This document shows positions 23,947 through 33,570 of a stretch of 64,000 bases of DNA, piece by piece; positions within the stretch are counted from its first letter, which is position 1, and the number at the start of each line of letters is the position of its first letter. Origin of the DNA: JADJOY01 sp046331705 [NCBI: bacterium] (GTDB lineage Bacteria > JADJOY01); the NCBI GenBank assembly GCA_046331705.1, contig JAXLQJ010000002.1, positions 288,022-352,021 on the forward strand, in the 5' to 3' direction. Made by a program: the position numbers and the translations under genes. The notes beneath the pieces are model-generated. The model had not been told where the DNA came from. It ran no database searches and worked only from the letters and a program-made list of their open reading frames with translations.

Positions 23947-25527
23947 CTACGCACCCGCGATGAGCGCGGCCGCTTTCTCGGCGATCAGGATGGTGGGGGC
24001 GTTGGTGTTGCCGCGGGGGATGCGGGGCATGACGGAGGCGTCGACGACGCGCAAGCCGTCGAGGCCGTGAACGCGCAAGTCCGGCCCGACGACGGAGTCG
24101 GCGCCCATGCCCATCTGGCAGGTGCCGGTGGGGTGGTAGAGCGTCGAGACCTTGTTGCGCACGAAGTCGGTGAGGTCGGCGTCGCTGCGGACGGCGTCGC
24201 CGGGCTGAAGCTCCGCACCGCGCAGCTTGGCGAGGGCGGGCTGGGCGAAGATCCGTCGCGCCACGTTCACGCCGTGGACGAGGCGAGCGAGATCGCGCTC
24301 GCCTGGGTCGGAGAGAAAGCCGGGGTCGATGCGGGGCGGCGTGAACGGATCGGCGGAAGCGAGCTCGATCCGCCCCACGCTCGCGGGGGTGACGAGCACC
24401 GGCCCGGCGGTGATCGCGTGGCGAGTGGGCTCGGTCTCGAGGTTGGTGTCGAAGTAGACGGGTGCGAAGTGGAGCTGGAGGTCCGGGGCGATGAGCTCCG
24501 GCCCGCTGCGCACGAAGGCACAGACCTCGGCGACGTTCGACGTGAGCATGCCCTTCTTGAAGAGCAGGTACTTGAGGACTTCCGCAGGACGCTGTGCGGC
24601 CATCAAGGAGCGCGCCTCGGCGGCTTCCCACATGAGCGCCACGCACAGGTGGTCTTCGAGGTGCTGGCCCACGCCGCGCAGATCGCGCAGCACGGGCACG
24701 CGGTGGGCGGTGAGCTGGTCCTTGGGGCCGACGCCCGAGAGCATGAGCAGATGCGGCGACTCGATGGCGCCGCCTGCGAGCAGGATCTCGCGCTCCGCCT
24801 CGACGATCTCGCGCTTGCCGCGTCGCTGGTATTCGACGCCGCGAGCGCGCGCGCCGTCGAAGCAGATCTTGGTGGCGTGGGCCTCGGTGATCACCGTGAG
24901 GTTCGGCCGGCGCAGCGCAGGTCTCAGGAACCCGACCGCGGCGCTGCAGCGCTTGCCGTTGCGCTGGGTGACCTGGTTGAAGCCGACGCCGTCCTGGGTG
25001 GCGCCGTTGAAGTCGGCGTTCGCGGGGATGCCGCTCTCGCGCGCGGCGGCGACGACCGCTTGCATCCAGGGGTGCGGATCCCGCAGGTCCTGGACCGAGA
25101 GCGGCCCGCCCACGCCGTGGTACGTGGAAGCGCCGCGCTGGTTGTCCTCGCTGGCGCGGAAGTGGGGAAGCACCTCGTCGTACGACCAGCCGTCACAGCC
25201 CGCAGCCGCCCAGGCGTCGTAATCCGCGCGATTGCCGCGCATGTAGATCATCGCGTTGATCGAGGAGCTGCCGCCCAGCGTCTTGCCCCGCGGCCAGTAC
25301 ATGCGCCGCCCGGCACAAGCCGGTTGCGGCTCGGTCTGGTACGCCCAATCACGCTCGCTGTGCAGCACCGTGGAGAACGCGGCGGGGATGTGGATGGCGG
25401 CGGGCGTGTCGCGCTTCCCGGCTTCCAGCAGGATCACGCGGTTCTTCGGATTCTCGGTGAGGCGCAAGGCCAGCACGCACCCCGCGGAGCCAGCGCCGAC
25501 GATCACGTAGTCATAGGGCTTCGCCAT
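23947..25527 (-). CDS. GMC-family FAD oxidoreductase (choline/alcohol dehydrogenase-like)
   Basis: A 526-residue flavoprotein. The dinucleotide fold VIVGAGSAGCVLALRL at 8-23 is followed by GGSSSINAMIYMRGN (GMC signature 1) and GAIESPHLLMLSGVGP (signature 2). The C terminus keeps the catalytic pair region: TLYHPTGTCQMG (His) and PRGNTNAPTILIAEKAA (Asn). The family includes choline dehydrogenase, AlkJ alcohol dehydrogenase and polyethylene-glycol dehydrogenase; substrates are usually primary or secondary alcohols. Start ATG 25527 follows GGGGAG and lies 2 bp after the permease stop, so it is transcribed with the ABC-2 genes. Confidence 0.9.
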   Translation of the reverse strand: MAKPYDYVIVGAGSAGCVLALRLTENPKNRVILLEAGKRDTPAAIHIPAAFSTVLHSERDWAYQTEPQPACAGRRMYWPRGKTLGGSSSINAMIYMRGNRADYDAWAAAGCDGWSYDEVLPHFRASEDNQRGASTYHGVGGPLSVQDLRDPHPWMQAVVAAARESGIPANADFNGATQDGVGFNQVTQRNGKRCSAAVGFLRPALRRPNLTVITEAHATKICFDGARARGVEYQRRGKREIVEAEREILLAGGAIESPHLLMLSGVGPKDQLTAHRVPVLRDLRGVGQHLEDHLCVALMWEAAEARSLMAAQRPAEVLKYLLFKKGMLTSNVAEVCAFVRSGPELIAPDLQLHFAPVYFDTNLETEPTRHAITAGPVLVTPASVGRIELASADPFTPPRIDPGFLSDPGERDLARLVHGVNVARRIFAQPALAKLRGAELQPGDAVRSDADLTDFVRNKVSTLYHPTGTCQMGMGADSVVGPDLRVHGLDGLRVVDASVMPRIPRGNTNAPTILIAEKAAALIAGA

Positions 25528-25529
25528 CT

Positions 25530-26384
25530 TCAGCTCCCCGTGGATTCGTAACGACGGATGCCGGCGTCGAGCATGCGGTTGGCAACGTAGAGCAGGGCGA
25601 TGCCGACGATGGGCGTGGCGACGGCGAAGACGTGGAGGCCGCGATCCTCGAAGAACGCCGACGCCGGATAGAAGCACGCGAACCCGAACGGCAACACGAA
25701 GGTCATGAGCCACTGGATCCACTTCGGGAACACGCGCAGTGGATAGCGCGAATATTCGGTGAGCGTGAAGAGCGGCCGAAAGAGCCCATAGCGGTTGAGC
25801 CACCAGAAGCTCGCGAACGTGGTGATGAGCGCGATCCCGGCGAGGACGGCCGCGGCGGAAACGCCCATCACGCCGAACTTGGCGAGGTTCCAGGCGCTGA
25901 ACGGGATGTCGAGGCGGGCGGCTGCCCAGCCGGCGATCAGCGCGCCCTTGACGATGATCGCCATGTCGAAGGGGTAGAACTGTTCCAGGATCATCTGGAG
26001 CAGCGGCGGGAACGGTCGCAGCAGCACGCGGTCGAGCAGGCCTTCCACGAGGTAGAGATTTCCGAAATCCCACATGAGCGTGAACAAGAGGCACGAGAAG
26101 AGCCCGAACGTGAACTGGCCGAAGCCGTAGAGAAAGACCACCTGCTCGAACGACCAGCCGCTCATCGACGGCACCTCGCCGAAGACCAGCACGAAGAACG
26201 TGAGGTTCACGACGCTCCACAGGATCGTGGAGAAGAGCGAGATGGCGAGCTCGGTGCGGTAGGTGAGCTTCACCTTGAGGGTCTGGGCGATGTAGTGGCC
26301 CATGATGCCGAGCGTGCGAGCCAACGAGGCCGGCGGGGGCTCGTTCAGTCGGAGTGGGTTCGCGACTCGTTCGCCCGTGTCCAC
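25530..26384 (-). CDS. ABC-2 transporter permease (DUF990-like), second subunit
   Basis: A 284-residue permease with six hydrophobic stretches (about 43-68, 82-105, 135-155, 170-195, 225-245, 255-275). MGHYIAQTLKVKLTYRTELA and LLDRVLLRPFPPLLQMI are typical of the DUF990 permease pair (PF06182-like) that works with an ATPase containing LSLGQRM. The start GTG 26384 lies 1 bp after the stop of the first permease. Middle gene of an ATPase-permease-permease-GMC run. Cargo unknown; related systems export drugs or lipids. Confidence 0.85.
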   Translation of the reverse strand: MDTGERVANPLRLNEPPPASLARTLGIMGHYIAQTLKVKLTYRTELAISLFSTILWSVVNLTFFVLVFGEVPSMSGWSFEQVVFLYGFGQFTFGLFSCLLFTLMWDFGNLYLVEGLLDRVLLRPFPPLLQMILEQFYPFDMAIIVKGALIAGWAAARLDIPFSAWNLAKFGVMGVSAAAVLAGIALITTFASFWWLNRYGLFRPLFTLTEYSRYPLRVFPKWIQWLMTFVLPFGFACFYPASAFFEDRGLHVFAVATPIVGIALLYVANRMLDAGIRRYESTGS

Positions 26385-26385
26385 G

Positions 26386-27228
26386 TCAGCCGCCCTGCAC
26401 CGAGATGTGCCGCCGTCCGAGGTCGTAAAACCGTCGCACGGCGATGAAGCCGAGACCCACCCAGGTCCATGCGACGGCGACCGCCGCGACCAGCCACGGT
26501 CCAGGGATGCGACCGAGGTAGGCCTCCGCCGGGACGTAATAGATGAAGCTGGTCGGCAGCGCCACGAGCACGTTCTCGAGCCACGCCGGAAAGAACGAGA
26601 GCGGGATCGCCGCGCCGCCGAGCAACATCAAGACCAGCTCCACCGACCAGGCGAGCTCGCCGGAGAACTCCACGAAGAAGCCGATCAGCCCAGCGAGGGT
26701 GAAGGCCAGGTTGTAGAGCAAGAAAGCCGCGAGCGTGAGCAGCAAGAACGCGGCGAAGGTGAGGGCGTCGGGCGGTGCGGGCAGGACGCCGGCGAGGCCG
26801 AAGGCCAGCAGCGTGGGCAACCCCATCGTGAACACCTGGCTGGCACCGCGCCCGCTGATGTAGCTGATGGCGAACCACGGAAACGCGAGCGGGCGCAGCA
26901 GGAAGGTCGCGATCTGGCCGGTGCGGATGGCTTCGCCGATGAAGATGCTGATGTTGTTGGCGAAGAGCGTGCGCAGCGTCTGCATGAGCGCCACGTAGCC
27001 GGCGATCTCGGCCAGCCGGTGGCCGCCCATCACCTCGGGGCCGGTGGCGTAGAGCGCGGCGAAGATGAAGTACTGGAACGCGGCGGTGAGGGGCACCAGC
27101 ACCAGCCGCATCCAGATCTGCGAGCGGTAGGCGAGCGTCTCGAGGAACCCGAGCCGGAACACGTCCAGGTAGGGCAAGAGCGCGGGGCGCCGAACGTCGC
27201 CGGGATGGCGGGGAGTGGACGAGGTCAT
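26386..27228 (-). CDS. ABC-2 transporter permease (DUF990-like), first subunit
   Basis: A 280-residue permease. The N terminus (LDVFRLGFLETLAYRSQIWM) and following helices (about 45-65, 110-135, 145-175, 185-205, 235-255) match the other half of the DUF990 pair; FLLRPLAFPWFAISYISGRG is the conserved cytoplasmic loop. ATG 27228 is used. The ATPase stop at 27384 is 155 bp upstream, a GC-rich gap without a gene. Confidence 0.85.
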   Translation of the reverse strand: MTSSTPRHPGDVRRPALLPYLDVFRLGFLETLAYRSQIWMRLVLVPLTAAFQYFIFAALYATGPEVMGGHRLAEIAGYVALMQTLRTLFANNISIFIGEAIRTGQIATFLLRPLAFPWFAISYISGRGASQVFTMGLPTLLAFGLAGVLPAPPDALTFAAFLLLTLAAFLLYNLAFTLAGLIGFFVEFSGELAWSVELVLMLLGGAAIPLSFFPAWLENVLVALPTSFIYYVPAEAYLGRIPGPWLVAAVAVAWTWVGLGFIAVRRFYDLGRRHISVQGG

Positions 27229-27383
27229 GGTCGTCCGTCCGTCGGGATCTCGAGCACGCCGCGCGCGGCGCGGCACGCCGTCGTCGCCGAGAGCTGGCCC
27301 ATGGGGCGGCGCGCGGCGCTCCCGAGCGGGCCCGAGCTGCGGCCGGCACCGCTCGCGACGCGACTCGATCGACGCACGCTCAT

Positions 27384-28436
27384 TCAGCTCGGGACGGCGG
27401 CCGTGCGGTGTTGTTGCGCGCGATAGACGTCGCGGACCACGTCGGCGAGATCGGCTTCCTGCACCGAGAGGTCCACGATGGGCGGGCCCTGGAGTGCCCG
27501 CGCGACCACCTCCGCGGGGCCGATCACGTCGGGATCGAAGAGCACGGTGATTCGTGAGCCGGCGCCGTCGCCGTCGAGCGTGAGCGGCAAGCCATCGAGA
27601 TTGCGCCGCGCGGCGGCGTGATCCTCGGCGCGGACCAGGTCGAGCACCACGCGCCGCTCGCGCGCGAACCGTCGCTTGAACTCGATCAGCGCGCCATCGA
27701 AGAGCACCTTGCCCTCGTCGATGAGGATGACGCGATCGCAGAGCTCCTCGATGTCGCGCAGGTCGTGGGTCGTCAGCAGCACCGTGGTGCCGTGGCGCTC
27801 GTTCACCGCGCGGATGAAGCCGCGCACGCGATCCTTCACGTCCACGTCGAGGCCGATGGTGGGCTCGTCGAGGAACAAGATCCGTGGTCGATGGAGCAGC
27901 GAGGCCGCCAGATCGCAGCGCATCCGCTGGCCCAGCGACAGCTTGCGCACGGGGATGTGAAGTAGCGGACCGAGGTCGAGGACCTCCCCGAATTCCGCGA
28001 GACGCTCCTTCAGCGCTGCGTCGCTGACGCCGTAGATTCGCGCCAGCAGGCGGAATGCCTCGATGACCGCGATGTCCCACCAGAGCTGGGTGCGCTGGCC
28101 GAACACGACGCCGATCTGATGGACGTAGCGGCTGCGCTCCTCGAGCGGATCGAGCCCGGCGACGCGCACGTGGCCCGACGTCGGCCGCAGGATGCCGGTC
28201 AGCACCTTGATGGTCGTCGACTTTCCGGCGCCGTTGGCGCCGATGTAACCGACTCGCTCGCCGGACTCGATCGAGAACGAGATGCTCTCGATGGCGCGCT
28301 TGATCTCGCGCTGGGGACGGAAGAGGTCGACGAGCGCGCCGCGCAGCCCTTCGCGCTTGCGCGAGGTGCGATATTCCTTCACCAGGCTTCGCACCTCGAT
28401 CAGTGCGTCGCCACGCGTCGCGCCAGGTTCCGACAT
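27384..28436 (-). CDS. ABC-2 transporter ATP-binding protein
   Basis: A 350-residue ATPase. Walker A GANGAGKS (66-73), Q-loop in FGQRTQLWWD, signature LSLGQ (166-170), Walker B ILFLDEPT (186-193) and the switch His in LLTTHD are all present. The LWWD insertion and long C-terminal extension (about 100 residues after the core) are characteristic of ATPases that pair with two DUF990 permeases, as encoded just downstream. It is transcribed divergently from the DUF3160 gene with 44 bp between the starts. Confidence 0.92.
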   Translation of the reverse strand: MSEPGATRGDALIEVRSLVKEYRTSRKREGLRGALVDLFRPQREIKRAIESISFSIESGERVGYIGANGAGKSTTIKVLTGILRPTSGHVRVAGLDPLEERSRYVHQIGVVFGQRTQLWWDIAVIEAFRLLARIYGVSDAALKERLAEFGEVLDLGPLLHIPVRKLSLGQRMRCDLAASLLHRPRILFLDEPTIGLDVDVKDRVRGFIRAVNERHGTTVLLTTHDLRDIEELCDRVILIDEGKVLFDGALIEFKRRFARERRVVLDLVRAEDHAAARRNLDGLPLTLDGDGAGSRITVLFDPDVIGPAEVVARALQGPPIVDLSVQEADLADVVRDVYRAQQHRTAAVPS

Positions 28437-28480
28437 GGCGCGCTAGCGTATCCGCGCTGCTGGTTCGGTGGGAGGTGAGC

Positions 28481-31468
28481 GTGCGCACGTACGACTGGAC
28501 GATTCGGTTTCTCGCTCGTGACGCGCGCCGGCGCGCGCACGTCGCCGCCCTCGTCTGCTCGACGGTTTGCGTCGCGGGCGTCCACGCCGCGGACGACGAC
28601 CCCTTCACGCTGCCCATCGCCCGCGTGACGGCGAGCCCCTCGATCGCCTCACGCGCGTCGCTGCCCGCGGATTGGAGCGTGCAGGCGGTCGCGGGTTCGC
28701 CCAGCTCACCCGAGGTGGCGCTGCTCCTCGCCCACGACGCCGACACCGCCGTGCATCTGTGGCGAGCGGGCGAGACCGCGACGCGGCCGGTGGATGTGAC
28801 GTGGCCCGCCGGTTTCGTGGCGCGCGGCCAGGCCACGGACGGCACGCCGATCCAGCCCATCGCGTGGCATCCGATCGAGCGGCGACTCTACGTGGCCGGG
28901 AACGTCGCGGGGCGCGGCGCGATCGTGACGCTGGCCGAGAACGGCGGTCATTGGAGCGCGACCACGCTCGGCGAGGTGGGCGATCGGGTGCGATCCTTGC
29001 TCGTCGGGCCGCGTCCCTACGTGACCGGCTGGGAACCCGAGACCCGCGAGTATCGCGTGTTCTTCGGCGTCGAGGCGCGCGAGCACGAAGGCGCGATCCG
29101 CTCCCTCACCGAGCACGGGACGAAGCCGTATCAGGTCATCGGCGCCACGTTGCCGAAGGACGCGTCCCGTTACGAGGAGGAGCGCCCGAGTGCCGTGGTC
29201 GCGCCGTGGTCGGAGCCCGAGGCCTTCCATCCGGCGGGCGATCGCATGATCTGGCGCGACGCGAAGGGCTGTCACCAGCTCGCGAGCTACGGTCGCCAGT
29301 CGTGGACCAGCGCACGCGCGCTCACGAGTGCGATTCCCTGCGGCGGCGTGCTCAGCGTGCCGCCCAATGGCGACGGCCTGCTCCGCTGGCAAAGCGGTGC
29401 GCCCGGCGTGACGCTCTTCGTGGGTGACGCGGGCAGCTCGAGCACCCTCGCTGGCGACGTCACGTTCACGAGCGCGCCTGCGATGACGCCCGATGGTCGC
29501 GGGTTGGTGGGAGCGCTTGTCGGCCTCGACGGTCGCACGGACGTCGCCTTCGTTCCCGTGGCGATGCCGCTCGGCGACGTGGCCAACGCGTGGATGTTCG
29601 CAAGCACGGCCGACGATCGTTCTCGATTCGCCCGTGACGGTGGCCTCTTTCGGCCGCTCGCCGCGCCGCAGCTCTATTCGCTCTACGACACCGAGCGTTA
29701 CCAGTGCGGCGGACTCGACACGTCGGCCTCCGCGCGGCCCTACCTGGTGACGACCGACGTGTTCTGGGAGGTCTTTGCCGCGGCGTACGAGGGGCTCTTC
29801 CTCGTCGACGAGAAGTCGCGCGCGATCCCGGCCTTCTGGAGCCTGGTGGACGCCGGTTCCAAGGCCGCAGCGGCGAGCAAGGATCCTGCGGCTGCCAAGT
29901 GGAGCAAGGTGTTCAAGGCCTTGGCGGCGGTGAAGAAGGGGGACCGCTCGAATGCGGAGGCGGCGCGGATCCTCGCCGCGCGCGGTCGCGGACGATCGGC
30001 GCTGCTCGGCATCGAGGTCGATTACGCGGATCTCGCGCCGCGCGGCCACTACACGGCAACACCCGAGCGCAGCCGCTATTTCGCGGCGTTTCGCTATCTC
30101 ACGGCCGTTCCCGTCAACGCTGCCGACGCCGCATTCCTGGCGGCGTTACCGGAGAGCGTGCGCGCGCTCGCAACGGCGTGGGCCGCGCCTTACCGCGAGC
30201 TCAAGGCGCCCGCGCGCGTACCCTCGGCGTGGGGAGAGACGGCGGTGCCGCCGAGCTACGCGCGCCACGCACCGACGACGGCGTCGCTCTTCCCGCTGGG
30301 CTGGGGGCGCGACAGCGAGGCGCTGTGGCGTACGGTTTTCCACGAGCAGTGGCCGAGCGAGGAGCAGATCGCCGGCGAGAAGGGGCCGCGCGCGCTGCCG
30401 TCCGGACTCGACGTCGCGGCGGCGCTGGGAAGTGCGTTCGCCCGCGCGCTGCTCGACGAGTCGGGGGTCATCGCGCTCTATCCGCAGCTCGGCTCGACGC
30501 TCGACCAGCTCGCGCGCGATCTCGCCGCGCGCACTCCCGCCGCAGCTCGGCCCGAGAGCGCGATTGACGCGTCGACCGATCTCTACGACGCCTGGCTCGG
30601 GGCGCTTGCGGTGCAGTGGTCGGGCGGCGTGCCGGCCCCGGGCGGCGCGGCGACCAACGAGGCCGAGCGTCTGTGGCAGACCAAGCGCCTCCAGACCGGG
30701 CTCGCGTCGTGGGCCACGCTCCGGCACGCGACGGTGCTGGTCAACGAGCGCTCGGTGGCCGAATGCGGCGAGGGGGGCTTCGAGCCGATCGTGATGGACC
30801 CTCCGCGTGGATACGTCGAGCCGGATCCCGCGACCTTCGATGCGATCGCGCGGCTATTCGAGGGCGCGGCGGCGCTCGTCGCTCGCGATCCCACGCTCGC
30901 GCGGACCAAGAGCCCGATCGCGGAGGACTTCGGGGATGCGTCGAGCGACGCGTCGAGCGACGCCCCGAGCCACGCGCGCGAGATCGCCATCGGCCTGGGC
31001 AAGCGTCTCGAGGCGAGCGCCGCGAAGGCGCGACTCTTCGGCGCCATGGCCCGCAAGGAGGTGCTCGGCGAGGAGCTCTCGCCGGCCGACTACCAGGAGA
31101 TCTTCGACGTGGGACGCGTGGCCGAGCACCACGTGCTCGTCTATCGAAGTCTGGCGCGGGACGATCTCGCGCTCTCCAACCCGGATCCGATGCCGCGCGT
31201 CGCGGACGTGGCCGACGGTCGCGCCGCGGGTGGCGGCCTGCTGTTGGTCGGCGTGGGTTTTCCGCTCGAGTGGGACCAGGTCGTGCCGTTCCATGGTCGC
31301 CGTCAGATCGTGAAGGGGCCGGTTTATGGCTACTACGAGGTCGAACGCGACGCGCCGATGGACGACGCGACCTGGCGGAAGGAAGTGACGAAGGTTCCGC
31401 GCCCGCGCTGGGTGGCGCCGTTCGTGGGAGGCCCGCCGTGCGAATGCGCGCCCGAGCCGCGCTTCTGA
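28481..31468 (+). CDS. DUF3160-domain secreted protein
   Basis: A 995-residue protein. A signal peptide (about 1-38; HVAALVCSTVCVAGVHA|ADD) directs export. An N-terminal region rich in beta-propeller-like repeats (WHPIERRLYVAGNV and similar) is followed from about residue 395 by the DUF3160 block: LYSLYDTERY, PYLVTTDVFWEVFAAAYEGL and, near the C terminus, WDQVVPFHGRRQIVKGPVYG and YYEVERD. The family has no known activity. GTG 28481 follows GGAGG by 5 nt. A short tandem repeat at 30938-30973 makes a DASSDASSDAPS linker. The last 31 bases overlap the next gene. Confidence 0.8.
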   Translation: MRTYDWTIRFLARDARRRAHVAALVCSTVCVAGVHAADDDPFTLPIARVTASPSIASRASLPADWSVQAVAGSPSSPEVALLLAHDADTAVHLWRAGETATRPVDVTWPAGFVARGQATDGTPIQPIAWHPIERRLYVAGNVAGRGAIVTLAENGGHWSATTLGEVGDRVRSLLVGPRPYVTGWEPETREYRVFFGVEAREHEGAIRSLTEHGTKPYQVIGATLPKDASRYEEERPSAVVAPWSEPEAFHPAGDRMIWRDAKGCHQLASYGRQSWTSARALTSAIPCGGVLSVPPNGDGLLRWQSGAPGVTLFVGDAGSSSTLAGDVTFTSAPAMTPDGRGLVGALVGLDGRTDVAFVPVAMPLGDVANAWMFASTADDRSRFARDGGLFRPLAAPQLYSLYDTERYQCGGLDTSASARPYLVTTDVFWEVFAAAYEGLFLVDEKSRAIPAFWSLVDAGSKAAAASKDPAAAKWSKVFKALAAVKKGDRSNAEAARILAARGRGRSALLGIEVDYADLAPRGHYTATPERSRYFAAFRYLTAVPVNAADAAFLAALPESVRALATAWAAPYRELKAPARVPSAWGETAVPPSYARHAPTTASLFPLGWGRDSEALWRTVFHEQWPSEEQIAGEKGPRALPSGLDVAAALGSAFARALLDESGVIALYPQLGSTLDQLARDLAARTPAAARPESAIDASTDLYDAWLGALAVQWSGGVPAPGGAATNEAERLWQTKRLQTGLASWATLRHATVLVNERSVAECGEGGFEPIVMDPPRGYVEPDPATFDAIARLFEGAAALVARDPTLARTKSPIAEDFGDASSDASSDAPSHAREIAIGLGKRLEASAAKARLFGAMARKEVLGEELSPADYQEIFDVGRVAEHHVLVYRSLARDDLALSNPDPMPRVADVADGRAAGGGLLLVGVGFPLEWDQVVPFHGRRQIVKGPVYGYYEVERDAPMDDATWRKEVTKVPRPRWVAPFVGGPPCECAPEPRF

Positions 31469-32694
31469 TCGTCGTGTTCGCGGCGCTGGAGGCGCGCGCC
31501 GACGAGGCGCGCGCCGAGCGGTTGCTCTTCGTGGGCGACGTCTTGTTGTCGCGACAAGTGGCCGACGAGATTCGCGAGCGCGGCACCGACCCGTGGCGGC
31601 ACCTACGCGGTCTCTTTGCCGCGGCCGATTGGGTGGGCGGCAATCTCGAAGGAGCGGTCGGCGAGCCAGGTGAGTGCAACCCCAGGCTCGTCGCCGCGGG
31701 CACGTGCTTCGCCGTGCCGGCGGCGCTCTTGGCGCGTGTCCGCGAGGCGGGGTTCGCCGCGCTGGCGCTCGACAACAATCATCGCGCCGACCTGCGAGCG
31801 GTGGGGCGTGCTCGCACCCGCGCGGCGGTTGCCGATTCGGGTCTGTTGCCGCTCACGTTCGAGCGATCGCCGGAGTTCGTGCGCGTGGGCTCGCTCGATG
31901 TCGCGGTGATCGCGCTCGACCGAGTCGCCGACGTCGAGGGCGCGATCGACGCGCTGCCGTCGGTCGAGCTGGCGCGGAAGCTCAGGCTCGCGCGAGCGCT
32001 GGCACAGCTCACGCTGGTCTCGGTTCACTGGGGACGCGAGCTGGTGGATACCCCGGACGCGAGTCAGCGTGCCGCAGCGACGTGGCTGGTCGAGCACGGC
32101 GCCGACGTGGTGCTCGGCCATCACCCACACGTCGTCCAGCCGTCCGAATGCGTCTCCGGGCGACCCGTCTACTTCTCGCTCGGAAACCACCTCTTCGACC
32201 AGAAGTACCCCGAGACTCGACGCGGTCGGATCGCGGATTGCTCGCTCGACGGCGCCGAGTTGCGTTGTGGAGCGCTCGCCACCGAGGCGGCGCCGCGCAG
32301 CACCACGCCCTCGCTCGTGGGTGTCGAGGAGGACGTTCGCGCGGCGCTGGCGTCGTGTCCGGTGCCGCTGCGCGAGCGGCTGACGGTCGACGGTCACGCG
32401 ATTCGCGCGTTGCCGACACCCGTGCGGAGCGAGCGACTGGAGGTCGCGCTCGCCGGTGGTCCCGCGGGCGCGGTCCCGACGCGAGCGCCAACGAGTGGCG
32501 CACGCGGGGGGCGCCGCTCCTGGCGGCACAGGCCTTTCCGCTGCCGGACGAAGGGCACGCGGAGCTCTTGTTCACCCTGGAGGCGCACGCCTCGCCACTC
32601 GACGGGCGAGTCGCGCCGCGCCCCTACGTTTACGCGGTCTCGGCCCGCGGGCTCACCGCCAAATGGCGTGGCAGCGGGCTCGCGTGGCCCCTGA
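31438..32694 (+). CDS. CapA-like (PGA_cap) metallophosphoesterase-fold protein, frameshifted near 32472
   Basis: Exported protein with signal peptide (about 1-21, ALEARA|DEA). GDVLLSRQV, NLEGAVG, LALDNNHRAD, VHWGRE and VLGHHPHVVQPSE are the CapA/PGA_cap metal-site blocks; homologues help make or anchor poly-gamma-glutamate capsules, but many are uncharacterised. After about residue 345 the frame becomes arginine-rich nonsense to the stop at 32694, while sensible sequence continues in the next frame (see 32472-32894). A single missing G in GGGCGCGGTCCC would explain it. GTG 31438 follows GGGAGG. It overlaps the DUF3160 gene. Confidence 0.78.
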   Translation: MRMRARAALLIVVFAALEARADEARAERLLFVGDVLLSRQVADEIRERGTDPWRHLRGLFAAADWVGGNLEGAVGEPGECNPRLVAAGTCFAVPAALLARVREAGFAALALDNNHRADLRAVGRARTRAAVADSGLLPLTFERSPEFVRVGSLDVAVIALDRVADVEGAIDALPSVELARKLRLARALAQLTLVSVHWGRELVDTPDASQRAAATWLVEHGADVVLGHHPHVVQPSECVSGRPVYFSLGNHLFDQKYPETRRGRIADCSLDGAELRCGALATEAAPRSTTPSLVGVEEDVRAALASCPVPLRERLTVDGHAIRALPTPVRSERLEVALAGGPAGAVPTRAPTSGARGGRRSWRHRPFRCRTKGTRSSCSPWRRTPRHSTGESRRAPTFTRSRPAGSPPNGVAAGSRGP

Positions 32695-32894
32695 TCGATG
32701 CGATCGTGCTACCGAGTGGGCTCTTGTGCGCGCTCCACGAGGACGGGTCGTTCCTTGCGCCGAGAACAATGCCCGCGGAGAGCGAGCGCGCGCGCCGCAT
32801 CGCGCTCTATCGCTGGAACGGATTCGGCTTCACCGGCGTCGACGACGCGAGCGAGCGATCCCGCTGCGCCGCTGCGTTCGACTCGACGCGCTGA
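32472..32894 (+). pseudogene. Displaced C-terminal part of the CapA-like gene
   Basis: Read in the frame one base back from the CapA-like gene, these 140 codons give GPDASANEWRTRGAPLLAAQ, then LLFTLEAHASPLDGRVAPRP and LLCALHEDGSFLAPR, ending FDSTR-stop. It has no start of its own and joins smoothly to LEVALAGGPAGA of the upstream frame if one base is restored. It is either a real frameshift mutation or a sequencing/assembly error in a GC run. The domain is beta-rich and unrecognised. Confidence 0.65.
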
Positions 32895-32929
32895 GCGATC
32901 GCCCGCGCAGCGCGGCGCGGCGCAGGACG

Positions 32930-33570
32930 CCGGATTCGGCTACGGACCGTCGAGCCCAATGCATCGAGAGGCAAGCCGCGGCTGCAGCGGATCGGGCAAA
33001 CGAGAGAGCCGATCACGCCGGCCGGAGCGCACCGGACCTCGCCCCCGTGGTTCCCGATGCACTGCAGTCTCATCCGGTGCAGACGGAGGTCGACCGTGAA
33101 CCGAAGCCCGACGCGCAACGCAATTCGACGGATCCCGAGAGCCGGATCATGCCGTCGAACGGGGCGTTCGTTCAGGGCGAGAACGCGCAGCTCGCGGTCG
33201 ACGACGCGCAGCGGATCGGCGCGGCGCCGGCGCTCACGAACCCGTTGCCCGATGCGCGGCACCGTCGTCCGATGCTCCAGCAAGTCGAGGCCAATTGCGG
33301 TGCGGCGTCCCAGCAGCTCACGGTGGACGCGGGCTACTGGTCGCAGGGCAACGCAGCGTACGGTGCGGAGCGCGGCGTCGATGCGCACATCGCCACGAAG
33401 CGGTTGAAGCCGGCGAGAAAGCGCCCGCGGCCCGAGGGCGGGTGCCGAAGAGCTTGGATGCGAAGGGGCGTATGCGGCGGGTCCCCGGCACTCGCGACGG
33501 AGCACACGCGACGTCCTGAGGAAGGCCGGCCGTGCGTCGATCGACTCGGGCGCCAGTACACACCCTCACT
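32930..33570 (+). pseudogene. Decayed IS1182-family transposase (C-terminal part)
   Basis: The plus strand encodes DPESRIM (from 33131), PMLQQVEANCG, LTVDAGYWSQGN and GVDAHIATKR, the ordered core motifs of IS1182-type DDE transposases. No complete N terminus exists, and near 33438 the frame shifts: GRVPKSLDAKGRMRR continues in another frame and stops at 33517-33519, before the vEPvFG block expected in intact members. The upstream part (from about 32930) is only weakly protein-like. It abuts a truncated gene on the minus strand, so an old insertion or deletion is likely. Confidence 0.75.

Noticed and set aside
21268-25551. A 1427-codon plus-strand frame covering the RND gene and the antisense of the GMC gene
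   Set aside because: Low-complexity Arg/Ala/Gly/His sequence and conflict with recognised RND and GMC proteins; a composition artefact.
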